Source of the DNA: Xylocopilactobacillus apicola
Lineage (GTDB): Bacteria > Bacillota > Bacilli > Lactobacillales > Lactobacillaceae
Assembly (NCBI RefSeq): GCF_033095985.1
Contig: NZ_AP026802.1
Coordinates: forward strand, 434,001-498,000
Direction: 5' to 3'
DNA: 64,000 nucleotides
The notes under the pieces are model-generated. The model saw only the letters and a program-made list of their open reading frames with translations, searched no databases and was not told where the DNA came from. The position numbers were made by a program, and so were the translations under genes. This document shows, one piece after another, positions 45,371 to 54,425 of the stretch (its first letter is position 1; the number at the start of each line of letters is the position of its first letter).

Positions 45371-46633
45371 TTATTCCCGCGTTGGGCTGACCCAAGTTCC
45401 CGATCCGTGCCCCAAGATCGTTTTAACCGCCGGGATAAAAGTTGTGACAATTGTGAGGGCATTCATAATCCACCACCAAAGCATGTAAAGCGGGGCAAAC
45501 AGAATATATGCGAACTTGCGCCCACGGTCGTCGATGATGAGGGATGCCGTTAGCTGGAGCGCCCCTGCGATCATTTCAAAGCAGACGAAGACGAGCGCCA
45601 TTGTCAGCAGGTGGATCAGAGCGTCGCCACTATTAGTAACAAGGTCAGAAACTACCAGCCAAATGAAGAAAATTGTGGAAATCCAGAAGAAAAACGACCA
45701 GATAATGCTAAAGCTTTGATCGATAAACATCAACGTTCGACCAATATTTTCTAATGGATGGCGCAGGATTTTACTAAAGTTGGTTAACCAAACTTCAGTT
45801 CCACCTTTTGCCCAGCGTTTTCGTTGCCGATAAAGATTTTTTGCTGTTTCAGGGACGTTCATATAAAACATAATGTCAGGTGCGAAAGCTGCAAGCCAGC
45901 CGTTTAATTGCTGATCCCAAGCCACACTGATATCTTCGGTGGCGCGATCTTGGCGAAAGAGCCCTACGTCAATCAGCGCACTTTTGCGATACATCGTGTT
46001 GGCGCCGCTGTAGGCGTAAATCCCGCCAAAAACACCAGTTTCAGTCCGCTTGATAATTCCAACAATGCTCGAAAATTCGACCGTTTGAGATTTCGCGATC
46101 AACTTGTTGCGATTTTGTACGTCCATGTTCGCTGTGACGGCGGCGATATTCTGCGAATCTTGCCGAATAAAATAGTTAACGTATTTCTTCAAAGCATCCG
46201 GCTCCGGCACCGTATCAGCATCGTTACTGAGAATCAACTCGCCTTTTGCAAAAGAAAGTCCAATGTTAAACGCATGCGCCTTTCCTTTATTTTTTTCAAT
46301 GCGAATTACTCTAAGACGCGGGTATTGCTCCTGCAGACTCTTTAGAATCTGCGGCGTGTCGTCAGTTGAGCCGTCGTCAGTGACCAGAACCTCATAATTT
46401 GTGTAATTGAGTTCGTTCATTAAATAGTCAATCGTGTTTCTGATCGTCACATGTTCGTTGTGCGCGGGCACCATGATCGTAATCATTGGCTCAATATCAT
46501 CTGGAATCTCGACCCACTCCTTTTGCTGATGTTTAAAAATAAACTTGTAACAAAGCACGCCAACAAACCAAGCCAGCCCTCCTAAGATCGGATAGGAAAT
46601 TAAAATCAAAAAGGCAATGTTAAAAGGATTCAT
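45371..46633 (-). CDS. Family 2 glycosyltransferase, PgaC-like
   Basis: A 420-residue membrane synthase with an N-terminal helix, a GT-A domain and C-terminal helices. Catalytic elements are visible: V-T-D-D-G-S-T-D-D near residue 85, D-A-D near 140, T-E-D near 231 and the product-binding Q-R-K-R-W at about 270. The layout matches poly-beta-1,6-N-acetylglucosamine synthases, though hyaluronan- or cellulose-like products cannot be excluded. The next gene upstream encodes a PgaD-like partner. No deacetylase (PgaB/IcaB) is nearby. Confidence 0.85.
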   Translation of the reverse strand: MNPFNIAFLILISYPILGGLAWFVGVLCYKFIFKHQQKEWVEIPDDIEPMITIMVPAHNEHVTIRNTIDYLMNELNYTNYEVLVTDDGSTDDTPQILKSLQEQYPRLRVIRIEKNKGKAHAFNIGLSFAKGELILSNDADTVPEPDALKKYVNYFIRQDSQNIAAVTANMDVQNRNKLIAKSQTVEFSSIVGIIKRTETGVFGGIYAYSGANTMYRKSALIDVGLFRQDRATEDISVAWDQQLNGWLAAFAPDIMFYMNVPETAKNLYRQRKRWAKGGTEVWLTNFSKILRHPLENIGRTLMFIDQSFSIIWSFFFWISTIFFIWLVVSDLVTNSGDALIHLLTMALVFVCFEMIAGALQLTASLIIDDRGRKFAYILFAPLYMLWWWIMNALTIVTTFIPAVKTILGHGSGTWVSPTRE

Positions 46634-46635
46634 CT

Positions 46636-47106
46636 TTATACCTCGTGTTCTTTAAAAAGTCTGGCGGTGAAGTGCGTATCTAAATTCTGATCAGGACGCA
46701 CACTGTAAAATTTCGCATCATGACGGGCGTCTTTAGGTCCAAAACGTTCAGTCCAAACAGCTTCCAGCACTTTTTCGCGCTGATCAAGCTTCTCTTGGTT
46801 TGGCACGATCTGCCGGTTTAGTGTGTGAGTGAATCGGTGGTTGTTCCACAATGTTACACAAAAGTAGAAAATGACGATGAATATGAAATATCCGATGAAA
46901 AAAAGTCCTAAGAATTTCAAAAGTTGAATTTCATCAAAATAGTGAGCAATCTTGAACTTGTGGGCAAAACTCGCAAACAAAATCGGCGACAATACCCAGA
47001 AAAAAGGAAACAAAACGCCGCACCAACCAATAAGTGCCACGAGCGTTTGCCCAATTTTCATGCCCCAATGGCCGCGCTTGAAGTAATCATCATTAACTAA
47101 TTTCAA
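46636..47106 (-). CDS. PgaD-like small membrane protein
   Basis: About 156 residues with two helices (about residues 18-45 and 68-95) and a charged cytoplasmic tail, the plan of PgaD, which works with PgaC in polymer synthesis. GGAGG lies eight bases before TTG 47106, preferred to GTG 47121, which overlaps that site. The synthase gene follows after two bases. Assignment rests on position and topology. Confidence 0.6.
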   Translation of the reverse strand: MKLVNDDYFKRGHWGMKIGQTLVALIGWCGVLFPFFWVLSPILFASFAHKFKIAHYFDEIQLLKFLGLFFIGYFIFIVIFYFCVTLWNNHRFTHTLNRQIVPNQEKLDQREKVLEAVWTERFGPKDARHDAKFYSVRPDQNLDTHFTARLFKEHEV

Positions 47107-47172
47107 TTTTCGTACCTCCACGTAATATTATAATGAAAAAATTCACCCTCAAACATTTTTCTGAAAAATTTC

Positions 47173-47200
47173 TTGACGCTTTTGAAAAAAAGTTGATAAT
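47173..47200 (+). promoter_or_regulatory. Promoter of the C39-like surface peptidase gene
   Basis: TTGACG (47173-47178) and GATAAT (47195-47200) are 16 bases apart. The ATG at 47213 is only 12 bases further on, leaving a very short leader. Confidence 0.6.
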
Positions 47201-47212
47201 AAATTTACAATC

Positions 47213-48505
47213 ATGGAAATTAAGAGGGAAAACTTGTTTAAGAAAAGAACCATCTATTTAATTACATTTATTTTAATGGCATTTGCCTTGATTGGCAAAA
47301 CCCAGCAAGTGCACGCAGACTCAGCAGTTGACGATGTTTTTGTCGGTCAGATCAATTACCAGCCAAATTACGGAGTTAGAGTTTATACAATTGACGGCGA
47401 GACGGTGAGTCCGACTGAGAAATTTCTGCCTCACGACTCACTGTGGCAAGTGTTCAAAAGCCAAAATATTAACGGTGTCAAATACAATAACGTCGGCGGG
47501 AATCAGTGGGTTCAAGCCCAGTATGTGATTAATTTCATCGGACAAGTTTTCTACGTCCCAGGCTACGGCATTCGTGTTTATCAAATCAATGGGAATCAAG
47601 TCATGCCAACCGAACAAACTTTGCACGACGGAACGCAGTGGAAAGTGTTTGAATCACGTGTCGTCAATGACGTCTACTACTACAATTTGGGCGCCAATCA
47701 GTGGGTTGAAGCGCAGTATCTGAGAGCTTACGTTGAGCCGAAGTGGGACCAGAAGTCGTACTTGACTGTGAGTTACGAGGCGAATTACGGCATCGGAGTG
47801 TTCAGCGAGGCGACGCACGAAGCAAAATTGCTGCAATATCTGCCAAACGCTTCGACGTGGAAAATTGTCGGCCAGCGTCAAGTTGCAGGAAAAAATTGGT
47901 ACGAGGTCGGCAAAAATCAGTGGGTCGACGGCGATTATGTCGTGGTCGGACAGTTTGCAGAGAGTCGGGTGCTTGGGGCAAGTTACATCAGCCAAGAGGC
48001 TGCGGGGGCGCCGATGGGATGCGAAGCAGCGAGTTCTTTAGAAGCGCTTCACTATCAAGGTCACGCGGCTGATTATAATTTAAAATCTTTTCTAGCAACA
48101 ATGCCCATCGCAGCCAATGGGAATCCTTACGAAGGTTTTGGCGGTTCGCCTTATCAGGTTATGAGCGGGATCTACCAGTCCATTTTCCCAAGTGCTCTGA
48201 CTCCTTGGGTTCGCCGCTTTGGTCGGGCGAATAACATCAGCGGCAGTGGGATTGACGGCATTATCGGACATCTTGACGGTGGTGCACCAGTGGTCGCGTG
48301 GGTCACTTTAAATTACAAACCAGCAGTCTGGAGTCGTTATAACTGGGGGATGGGCGTTGATAATGCTCACGTCGTGACAATTGATGGCTACAACGCCGAT
48401 TCGCTTCATATTGTTGATCCCGAGAACGGCGTTTATTGGGTCAAGAAATCCACCTTCCTTGAGGCTTACAATCATATGAAGTTTGCCGTTGCATTCTTAA
48501 AATAG
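47213..48505 (+). CDS. Secreted C39-like peptidase with three SLAP-like repeats
   Basis: 430 residues: signal peptide (about 1-36, ending V-H-A), three related modules of about 65 residues (starting near 42, 105 and 180, each with N-Y-G-I/V-x-V and N-Q-W-V), then a C39-type papain-fold domain. The likely catalytic residues are Cys270 in M-G-C-E-A-A-S, His386 in N-A-H-V-V-T and Asp in I-V-D-P-E-N-G. The repeats resemble surface-layer attachment (SLAP) modules that bind the wall. TTG 47234 with AGAGGGA upstream is an alternative start and gives a neater signal peptide. The substrate is unknown. Confidence 0.8.
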   Translation: MEIKRENLFKKRTIYLITFILMAFALIGKTQQVHADSAVDDVFVGQINYQPNYGVRVYTIDGETVSPTEKFLPHDSLWQVFKSQNINGVKYNNVGGNQWVQAQYVINFIGQVFYVPGYGIRVYQINGNQVMPTEQTLHDGTQWKVFESRVVNDVYYYNLGANQWVEAQYLRAYVEPKWDQKSYLTVSYEANYGIGVFSEATHEAKLLQYLPNASTWKIVGQRQVAGKNWYEVGKNQWVDGDYVVVGQFAESRVLGASYISQEAAGAPMGCEAASSLEALHYQGHAADYNLKSFLATMPIAANGNPYEGFGGSPYQVMSGIYQSIFPSALTPWVRRFGRANNISGSGIDGIIGHLDGGAPVVAWVTLNYKPAVWSRYNWGMGVDNAHVVTIDGYNADSLHIVDPENGVYWVKKSTFLEAYNHMKFAVAFLK

Positions 48506-48540
48506 TCGTAGTTTCTGTTACTTGAAATTACGGCTTTTTT
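48504..48540 (+). terminator. Terminator after the C39-like gene
   Basis: AGTCGTAGTTTC pairs imperfectly with GAAATTACGGCT and a T run follows. Confidence 0.75.
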
Positions 48541-48551
48541 GTCATAAGTCA

Positions 48552-48584
48552 ACACTTGACAGATGCCAAGTGTAGAACTATAAT
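48552..48584 (+). promoter_or_regulatory. MarR-type operator overlapping a consensus promoter
   Basis: ACACTTG (48552-48558) and CAAGTGT (48567-48573) form a perfect inverted repeat with an eight-base spacer. It overlaps the -35 TTGACA (48556-48561) of a promoter whose -10 TATAAT (48579-48584) is exactly 17 bases away. The next gene encodes a MarR regulator, so autorepression lifted by a drug-like ligand is the natural reading. Confidence 0.8.
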
Positions 48585-48608
48585 TTTCAACGCTAAAAGG
48601 AGGCGAAT

Positions 48609-49067
48609 ATGGAAAGTCGATCATTTATCCGTTTTGAAATTGGTTTTTACCGGCTAAAACGGCGCTTACTTCAAGAATTTCTTAGACCTTACGATTTGAA
48701 AGCTTTTGACAGCATGTTACTGGTGACAGTTGTAATGCATCCGGGATGCAGTCAAGGAGCGATTATTCAACATGTCATGGCTGATGAGACGAGTATTGCG
48801 CGCGGACTTAGAAACCTAGAGGAGAAACGGTTGATCACCCGCCAAGAAGATCCAACAAATCATCGCAAGAAGTTGGTTCAACCGACGGCTAAAGCACAAG
48901 AAATTTTTGATAAATTTGATAGTTTACTGGAGTTGTGGAATGAGTTTATTTTCAAGGATTTTACATCCCAGGAACTTGACAGTTTAGAGAAAATGATTGC
49001 GAAAATGCAAACAAATTTGAAAGATATTGATTATCAAGAATTATTAACAAAATTTAAAAAAGAGTGA
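48609..49067 (+). CDS. MarR-family transcriptional regulator
   Basis: 152 residues with the MarR winged helix: recognition region D-E-T-S-I-A-R-G-L-R-N-L-E near residues 59-71 and the wing with R-Q-E-D-P-T-N-H-R-K-K near 81-91. AAGGAGG precedes the ATG. It is the first gene of an operon with an EmrB-type exporter and a DUF4811 protein and likely represses it through the palindrome overlapping the promoter. Confidence 0.92.
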   Translation: MESRSFIRFEIGFYRLKRRLLQEFLRPYDLKAFDSMLLVTVVMHPGCSQGAIIQHVMADETSIARGLRNLEEKRLITRQEDPTNHRKKLVQPTAKAQEIFDKFDSLLELWNEFIFKDFTSQELDSLEKMIAKMQTNLKDIDYQELLTKFKKE

Positions 49068-49077
49068 GGTGTTGAAG

Positions 49078-50550
49078 ATGGATCAAACCGTTGATACTAA
49101 CGGGAAACCTTTCAATAAGATTGCATTAGTTGTTACTTTATTATGTGGAACTTTCTGTACCGTCTTAAATGGGACGATTCTAGCTACTGCTTTTCCAACT
49201 TTAATGAAAACCTTCAATATTTCGGCGTCAACCGTGCAGTGGCTGACGACCGGTTTTATGTTGGTTAATGGCGTCATGATCCCCGTGAGTGCTTGGATCA
49301 GCACCCGAGTTAATTCAAAAATACTTTATATCAGCGCCATGAGTACGTTTCTAGTCGGAACAGTGATTTGTTATTTTGCTGGCAGCTTCCAAATGCTTTT
49401 GGCTGGTCGGCTAATTCAAGGAGTTGCTGTTGGAATCACGATGCCTTTGATGCAAACGATTATCCTGACGATCTTCCCGCCAGAAAAACGGGGGATTGCA
49501 ATGGGACTAGGCGGGCTCGTAATCGGGCTAGCACCAGCGATCGGTCCGACACTTTCGGGCTGGGTGATCGACAATTGGACTTGGCGTGATTTGTTTAGCA
49601 TTATTATTCCGATTGTGACGCTCGTTATCATCACAAGCTTCTTCACGATGCGCTCAGTTCTAAAAATCTCGCACAATTCGATCGATGTGCTTTCAATCAT
49701 CGAATCGACGCTAGGATTTGGCAGCCTTTTATACGGATTTTCGTCGGTCGGCGATCACGGCTGGGCTTCTCCGCTAGTTTACGGTACGATTCTAGTCGGA
49801 CTTGCCTTCATTGCCCTTTTTTGTTACCGCCAGCTGCATCTGGAAAATCCTTTCTTGCAGCTGCGAGTTTTCAAATCACCAGAATTTGCGCTGTCAGTCA
49901 TCTTATCATCAGTTACAAACATGGCGATGATGGGAGTGGAAATGATTTTGCCGCTGTATTTGCAAATGGTCAAAGGACTATCGGCTTTTCACTCGGGTCT
50001 CGCCCTGCTTTTAGGAGCGTTAATCATGGGGGTCATGAGCCCCGTCACGGGAGCAGCTTTTGACCGGTTTGGCGCCAAACGCCTCGCGACTACCGGGATG
50101 TTCTTTCTAACTGCTGGAACAGTTCCTTTCCTATTTATTACAAAATCTTCTTCGACTTTATACATCGTCGTGCTTTATGCCTTCCGGATGTTCGGAATTT
50201 CGATGGTGAACATGCCAGTTACGACCTCAGGGATGAACTCACTGCCATTTAATTTGATCAGCCACGGTACGGCGGTCAATAATACGACCCGCCAGGTCTT
50301 CACTTCAATGGGGACGGCAATTTTAGTCAGCGTGTTGACTAATGTGACCAATAATCTAAAGCCAGCTGTTAGTGTTCTTAAAGCCACCCCAATGGCGTAT
50401 AAAGATCAATTGCTTAGTGCAACGATCACCGGTTATCGGGCTGCTTTTGGCGTCGCAGTGTTTCTCTGCCTGGTAACTTTCTGCCTGTCATTTAAGCTTA
50501 AAGACAAAGAAACTTCAGCAGATTTACCGCTTGGAGGTGACGCAAAATGA
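49078..50550 (+). CDS. MFS exporter, DHA2 (EmrB) family
   Basis: 490 residues with about fourteen membrane segments. The motif C-like region (G-L-A-P-A-I-G-P-T-L-S-G-W) is in helix 5, as in proton-coupled drug antiporters. ATG 49078 has GAGG eight bases upstream, better than GTG 49069. The stop overlaps the DUF4811 gene. Substrate unknown. Confidence 0.9.
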   Translation: MDQTVDTNGKPFNKIALVVTLLCGTFCTVLNGTILATAFPTLMKTFNISASTVQWLTTGFMLVNGVMIPVSAWISTRVNSKILYISAMSTFLVGTVICYFAGSFQMLLAGRLIQGVAVGITMPLMQTIILTIFPPEKRGIAMGLGGLVIGLAPAIGPTLSGWVIDNWTWRDLFSIIIPIVTLVIITSFFTMRSVLKISHNSIDVLSIIESTLGFGSLLYGFSSVGDHGWASPLVYGTILVGLAFIALFCYRQLHLENPFLQLRVFKSPEFALSVILSSVTNMAMMGVEMILPLYLQMVKGLSAFHSGLALLLGALIMGVMSPVTGAAFDRFGAKRLATTGMFFLTAGTVPFLFITKSSSTLYIVVLYAFRMFGISMVNMPVTTSGMNSLPFNLISHGTAVNNTTRQVFTSMGTAILVSVLTNVTNNLKPAVSVLKATPMAYKDQLLSATITGYRAAFGVAVFLCLVTFCLSFKLKDKETSADLPLGGDAK

Positions 50551-51212
50551 TCATTGTTTTATTGGTTGTCATGACGCTAGTTGCTTATTTTGGCGGAGTG
50601 TACGTCGAGAATCGCCAGGTTGGAAATTGGATTCGCTTCATTAGTGACGTGCTGTTGGTCGGGATTGTGGCGTTAATCATCGCTAACAATTCATATCATT
50701 TCGGCATGCAAAAACAAGTCGAGAAAACGACGACGAGTGTTCAGTCGGCACTCCCGCAGCAAAAAATTCCATTTCTATTGTATGAACCGCTGGGCAACGC
50801 AGGCAAAGAACAAGTTTATCTTTATCACAGTGGCAGCTCTAAACTTAAACATACGAGCACTGATCAGACGACGAATCGCGTGGTGCGGCGTGCAGGTAAA
50901 CCTGAACTCGTCAGCGAGAAAACAGTGTGGCGTTACCAGAATAATTTCAGTCGTTTAATGTTTGGGGTCGCTGGAAATGACGGAACGCGAATTAAAACGA
51001 GAAATACTTTCTATCTTCCGAAGAATTGGGTCGTGATGTCTTCTAAAGATGCCAAAAAGTTAGCGAAACCAGCGATCCAAGCTAAATTAAGGCAAAATGT
51101 GCAGGGAAAATTGCAGGAAGCCTTAAGAAATCAGCCGCAGCTGACAAAATCTGAGCAGCAAGCTTTGATGCTGCAATACCAAAGTCAAGCGATCGAAAGA
51201 TTAATTAAATAG
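50547..51212 (+). CDS. DUF4811 domain-containing membrane protein
   Basis: 221 residues: two N-terminal helices (about 1-18 and 30-50) and a soluble, basic domain. This family is commonly found directly after EmrB-type exporters in lactobacilli, and here the genes overlap (ATGA). It may be an accessory protein of the exporter; its actual role is unknown. Confidence 0.82.
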   Translation: MIIVLLVVMTLVAYFGGVYVENRQVGNWIRFISDVLLVGIVALIIANNSYHFGMQKQVEKTTTSVQSALPQQKIPFLLYEPLGNAGKEQVYLYHSGSSKLKHTSTDQTTNRVVRRAGKPELVSEKTVWRYQNNFSRLMFGVAGNDGTRIKTRNTFYLPKNWVVMSSKDAKKLAKPAIQAKLRQNVQGKLQEALRNQPQLTKSEQQALMLQYQSQAIERLIK

Positions 51213-51215
51213 CAG

Positions 51216-51242
51216 AGTTGCCAGTTTTGGCAACTTTTTTTT
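51216..51242 (+). terminator. Terminator after the DUF4811 gene
   Basis: AGTTGCCA and TGGCAACT form a perfect eight-base stem with a four-base loop and eight T residues. Its T run merges with the start of the duplicated WxL promoter. Confidence 0.9.
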
Positions 51243-51320
51243 CGGATTTTAAATATACTATAGATAAGAGATTTGGTATACTATGAGTAATTAATTACAG
51301 TCGAATTTTTTTCAAAGGAG
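51236..51320 (+). promoter_or_regulatory. Duplicated promoter of WxL surface gene, copy 2
   Basis: Same sequence as 27963-28047, including the two TATACTAT elements and the AAAGGAG site, apart from one extra T in the first run. The identity starts right at the T run of the upstream terminator, so the left boundary of the duplication lies here. Confidence 0.65.
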
Positions 51321-51326
51321 ATGACG

Positions 51327-54300
51327 ATGAAATTACTTAGAAGGCTCAGTGCAATGTTGTTAGTTTTGAGTGGGATTTGGGTGTTGGCTTTTGCGTTTAC
51401 TGCCAAGATTGACAGCAATGCTGCTGAATTTCCGGATCATGTAGCTAATGGTAGCGATTTCAGGGGGGGGGATTTAACTAACTCCTTTGGAAATGGCTTT
51501 CTTCAACCAAAAATAGAACCCGATCTTGACCCGATCTCAACGTTGCCGAACGAAACTCAGTATTTCTTTTCGGCGCTCGGTGAGTCGGTCGTTCAGCTAA
51601 ACGATAATGGAAATTGGGATAGTATTGAGATTACTAAACCAATTCAGTCGCAAAATGGCGGGGCTGCGCTCAATACCGCGCTCGACATGACAAAGGATTT
51701 TACTTTTAGCTGGGATTTGAAGTTTACACCTGGTAATAGTTATCTGGCAAATGGTTTAGGCTTTGTCCTGCACCCGTTATATCGCCCCAATGAAACTGTG
51801 ATCGACTCCCAAGGTGGTCCGAGTATTACTTTACCAGCAGTTATTGGACGGAAATTTCCGGGAAATCTTGCGGTAACCGATCCCAACGACCCGATGAACG
51901 GTCAAACTCTGCGCTCATTAGGTCCTGGTGGCGGGTATCTCGGAATTAGTGATCTGATGAACGCTGTTGCTTTCAAAATTAACACTTATTACGTTGAATC
52001 GGGCTATAATCGACCTAAACAGGAAGGGACTTATTATGGAAGTCCGAGTCATTACGATGTAGGTCGAATGGGATTCTACGGCGTGACCGATTACCAAGAA
52101 CCTTTGATTAAAAAGGGCCAAATGCCTTATGGAGCTTTCATCTCTACTGACAATACTGGTTATTCGTCGAAACCGTATTACCCTGGCACGCTTAGTGGTT
52201 CTTATGATTCTGATGTGGTTCCGATTAATGATGCTAATGGAAGCGTTAATGGTGATAAGTTTCAGATTTTTGATCTGAAATGGCATCCGATGACGATTGT
52301 CTATACAGCTAGTACTAAAACTTTGAGAGTTACCATTCGTGACGCTACTGGAACTAAAAAGGTCGATTGGAGTCGAACGTTAAGTCCGGGGGAACAGGCA
52401 ATTATTGCCGATCGGAAGAACTGGGCTTTTGCAATTGCCGGGTCAACTGGTGGTGGCTCTGAAGGAAAAAGTATTCGGAACGTCTACGGAACTTTTACGC
52501 CCGCCGAACCAAGTGTAATTGTGCGCCATGTCGATGAGAACGGAAATGATATTAAAGATGCTGCTACAACTTCGCTTGCTGATTGGCAGCTTACACATCC
52601 AGGATCCACGCATTTTGTTGATTCATCAAGCACCGAAACCATTGAAAAGAACGGCTACACATACCGCCGAGCGCAAGTCAACGGAACTTTCTTTGAGAAT
52701 GGAACTCGAATTAATCGCCGGCTTGATCGATCGGGACTTGGTGCTGAAGTTACTAAGAATGGCAATGTTTGGAGTGTTAGTACCGAATTTAGATCATCAA
52801 CCTTCATTAATTATGTTTACCGGCGTGAATTACCGAATGAAAGTCCAGACGTTAGTGCGACTTTAACAATGAGTGTTAACGGTGGCGCTTTTGGGAATAC
52901 CGTTGACATTTGGCCTGGCGATACCGTTGCATTCAAATACAGTGCGAAGAATACCAATATGCCAATCTGGTCGAAGGTAACCGCCGTGCAGTCGCTAGGA
53001 GGTTTGTTTGAAGCACCAAGTGGGTTTACAGTCAAGGACGGACTATTATACGTTCCGCTAAATAATGGGACGAATAACAACTTGTGGACGGGACAGATCG
53101 GCGAGAACACTGTGTCGATGGTCTACAAAGGAGTTGAGAATGCCAACTTGACGGCCAATGATACGGGGCAGGTGACGATTACTTATCACCCGACCGCCCC
53201 GAATACTTCACCGATTTCCGAGATTGCCTCTAAGGTTGCAATTTATGACCAGTCTTTGCAGTTAGTGGATAGTGATGGCAATCCTGTGTACGGCTCGTAT
53301 TTCTATAATGCTGATAATAACTTAGCGCCACTAGCAAGTAGTGATCCCGTCTATCAGCTCGGCAATTTCATTCCAACTACGAATACCGTGAAACAGACCG
53401 ACCAGGGTTGGTGGAATATTGATGAGACAACGAAAGTGCTGACGATCTATCAGCACAAACTAGACGGAGCTGTAGATGCTGATTCTTCGGGGCAGTGGCC
53501 GTGGCACAATCGGGCAAGTGAAATCACTAAAGTTGTAATGAAGTCAGGTGTTACAGCAACGGGATCGTTAAAGAATCTGTTTGCCGATCTTAGTTCAGTG
53601 GCTTCTATTGAAGGGTTGACAGCTGTCGATACCAGCGATGTTACTGACTATAGTTCGATCTTTCAGAATTGCAGTAACCTAAAAACGCTTGACCTGACTA
53701 ACTTCAAGGTGAAGAACAGTGCCAGCACGGACCAAATGTTGAGCGGAACTAGTAGTTTGTGGAAGCTCACACTAGGAACTGAAACAAAGCTCTCATCCAC
53801 AACAGGACTAACTAATCCCAATATTCAAGCTCAAATTAGTGATGGCGGCGAGACTTATTATTGTACTGACAATCAATGGCGGGAAGTTGGCACAGGAAGT
53901 GATCACGACGCTAAAGGAGCGGTAAGACGTGCCGCGCAAATTATTAGCGATTCGCAATCGATTACAACTGTGAGAACTTACGTCTGGGATCAAACGGGAT
54001 TGTGCACGCTGACGGTTCCGACTTCAATTGAGTTCGGCAAACACGAGCTTAAGTCATCAGAAATTAATGCAACAAGTGCGAGTCAGACGGTTGCAGTTAC
54101 TGACACGAGAAATGTCCGTAAGCACAAGAAGTGGCACTTGGAAGCGGAGGCAACAAGATTCAAGAATAATAGCGGGCTAGTAATTGCCTCAGATCCTTTG
54201 ATTTATACAGATTCTTTGGGTGATCATCCATTAAGTGCAACGCCGACTGTTTTAGGAGAACAGCAAGTTCCTGGGCTATTGTTTCAAGACAATTGGAGCT

Positions 54301-54404
54301 TACCATGGAATTTGAAGATCAAGCTAAATCCGCGCCTTGTTCCAACGAGTGGAAAGTATCAATCAACTGTAACATTCACGTTGACGGACGTTGCGGGGCT
54401 ATAA
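51327..54404 (+). CDS. WxL-domain surface protein with L-type lectin and BspA-like region, copy 2
   Basis: About 1025 residues with the same order of parts as the protein starting at 28054: signal peptide, L-type lectin-like domain, MucBP-like domain, beta-sandwich region, BspA-type segment and WxL domain with K-K-W-H-L-E-A. The signal peptide, the end of the lectin domain and the MucBP/sandwich regions are almost identical between the two; the middle of the lectin domain (about residues 225-330) and the BspA region differ most, and copy 2 has extra residues in the lectin loop. A G9 tract occurs at the same place as the G8 of copy 1. A MerR gene follows with no terminator between. Confidence 0.85.
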   Translation: MKLLRRLSAMLLVLSGIWVLAFAFTAKIDSNAAEFPDHVANGSDFRGGDLTNSFGNGFLQPKIEPDLDPISTLPNETQYFFSALGESVVQLNDNGNWDSIEITKPIQSQNGGAALNTALDMTKDFTFSWDLKFTPGNSYLANGLGFVLHPLYRPNETVIDSQGGPSITLPAVIGRKFPGNLAVTDPNDPMNGQTLRSLGPGGGYLGISDLMNAVAFKINTYYVESGYNRPKQEGTYYGSPSHYDVGRMGFYGVTDYQEPLIKKGQMPYGAFISTDNTGYSSKPYYPGTLSGSYDSDVVPINDANGSVNGDKFQIFDLKWHPMTIVYTASTKTLRVTIRDATGTKKVDWSRTLSPGEQAIIADRKNWAFAIAGSTGGGSEGKSIRNVYGTFTPAEPSVIVRHVDENGNDIKDAATTSLADWQLTHPGSTHFVDSSSTETIEKNGYTYRRAQVNGTFFENGTRINRRLDRSGLGAEVTKNGNVWSVSTEFRSSTFINYVYRRELPNESPDVSATLTMSVNGGAFGNTVDIWPGDTVAFKYSAKNTNMPIWSKVTAVQSLGGLFEAPSGFTVKDGLLYVPLNNGTNNNLWTGQIGENTVSMVYKGVENANLTANDTGQVTITYHPTAPNTSPISEIASKVAIYDQSLQLVDSDGNPVYGSYFYNADNNLAPLASSDPVYQLGNFIPTTNTVKQTDQGWWNIDETTKVLTIYQHKLDGAVDADSSGQWPWHNRASEITKVVMKSGVTATGSLKNLFADLSSVASIEGLTAVDTSDVTDYSSIFQNCSNLKTLDLTNFKVKNSASTDQMLSGTSSLWKLTLGTETKLSSTTGLTNPNIQAQISDGGETYYCTDNQWREVGTGSDHDAKGAVRRAAQIISDSQSITTVRTYVWDQTGLCTLTVPTSIEFGKHELKSSEINATSASQTVAVTDTRNVRKHKKWHLEAEATRFKNNSGLVIASDPLIYTDSLGDHPLSATPTVLGEQQVPGLLFQDNWSLPWNLKIKLNPRLVPTSGKYQSTVTFTLTDVAGL
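51463..51471 (+). repeat. Poly-G tract (G9) in WxL gene copy 2
   Basis: Nine consecutive G residues about 46 codons from the start, at the same site as the G8 of copy 1. Both lengths keep the frame because the following base differs (GAT versus CAT). Confidence 0.85.
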
Positions 54405-54425
54405 TTTTTACAAAAAGGAGAATTA

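Noticed and set aside
47743-48072. Arg-rich 109-codon frame inside the C39-like gene
   Set aside because: It is a shadow of the real frame: no start signal, and composition typical of a shifted reading.
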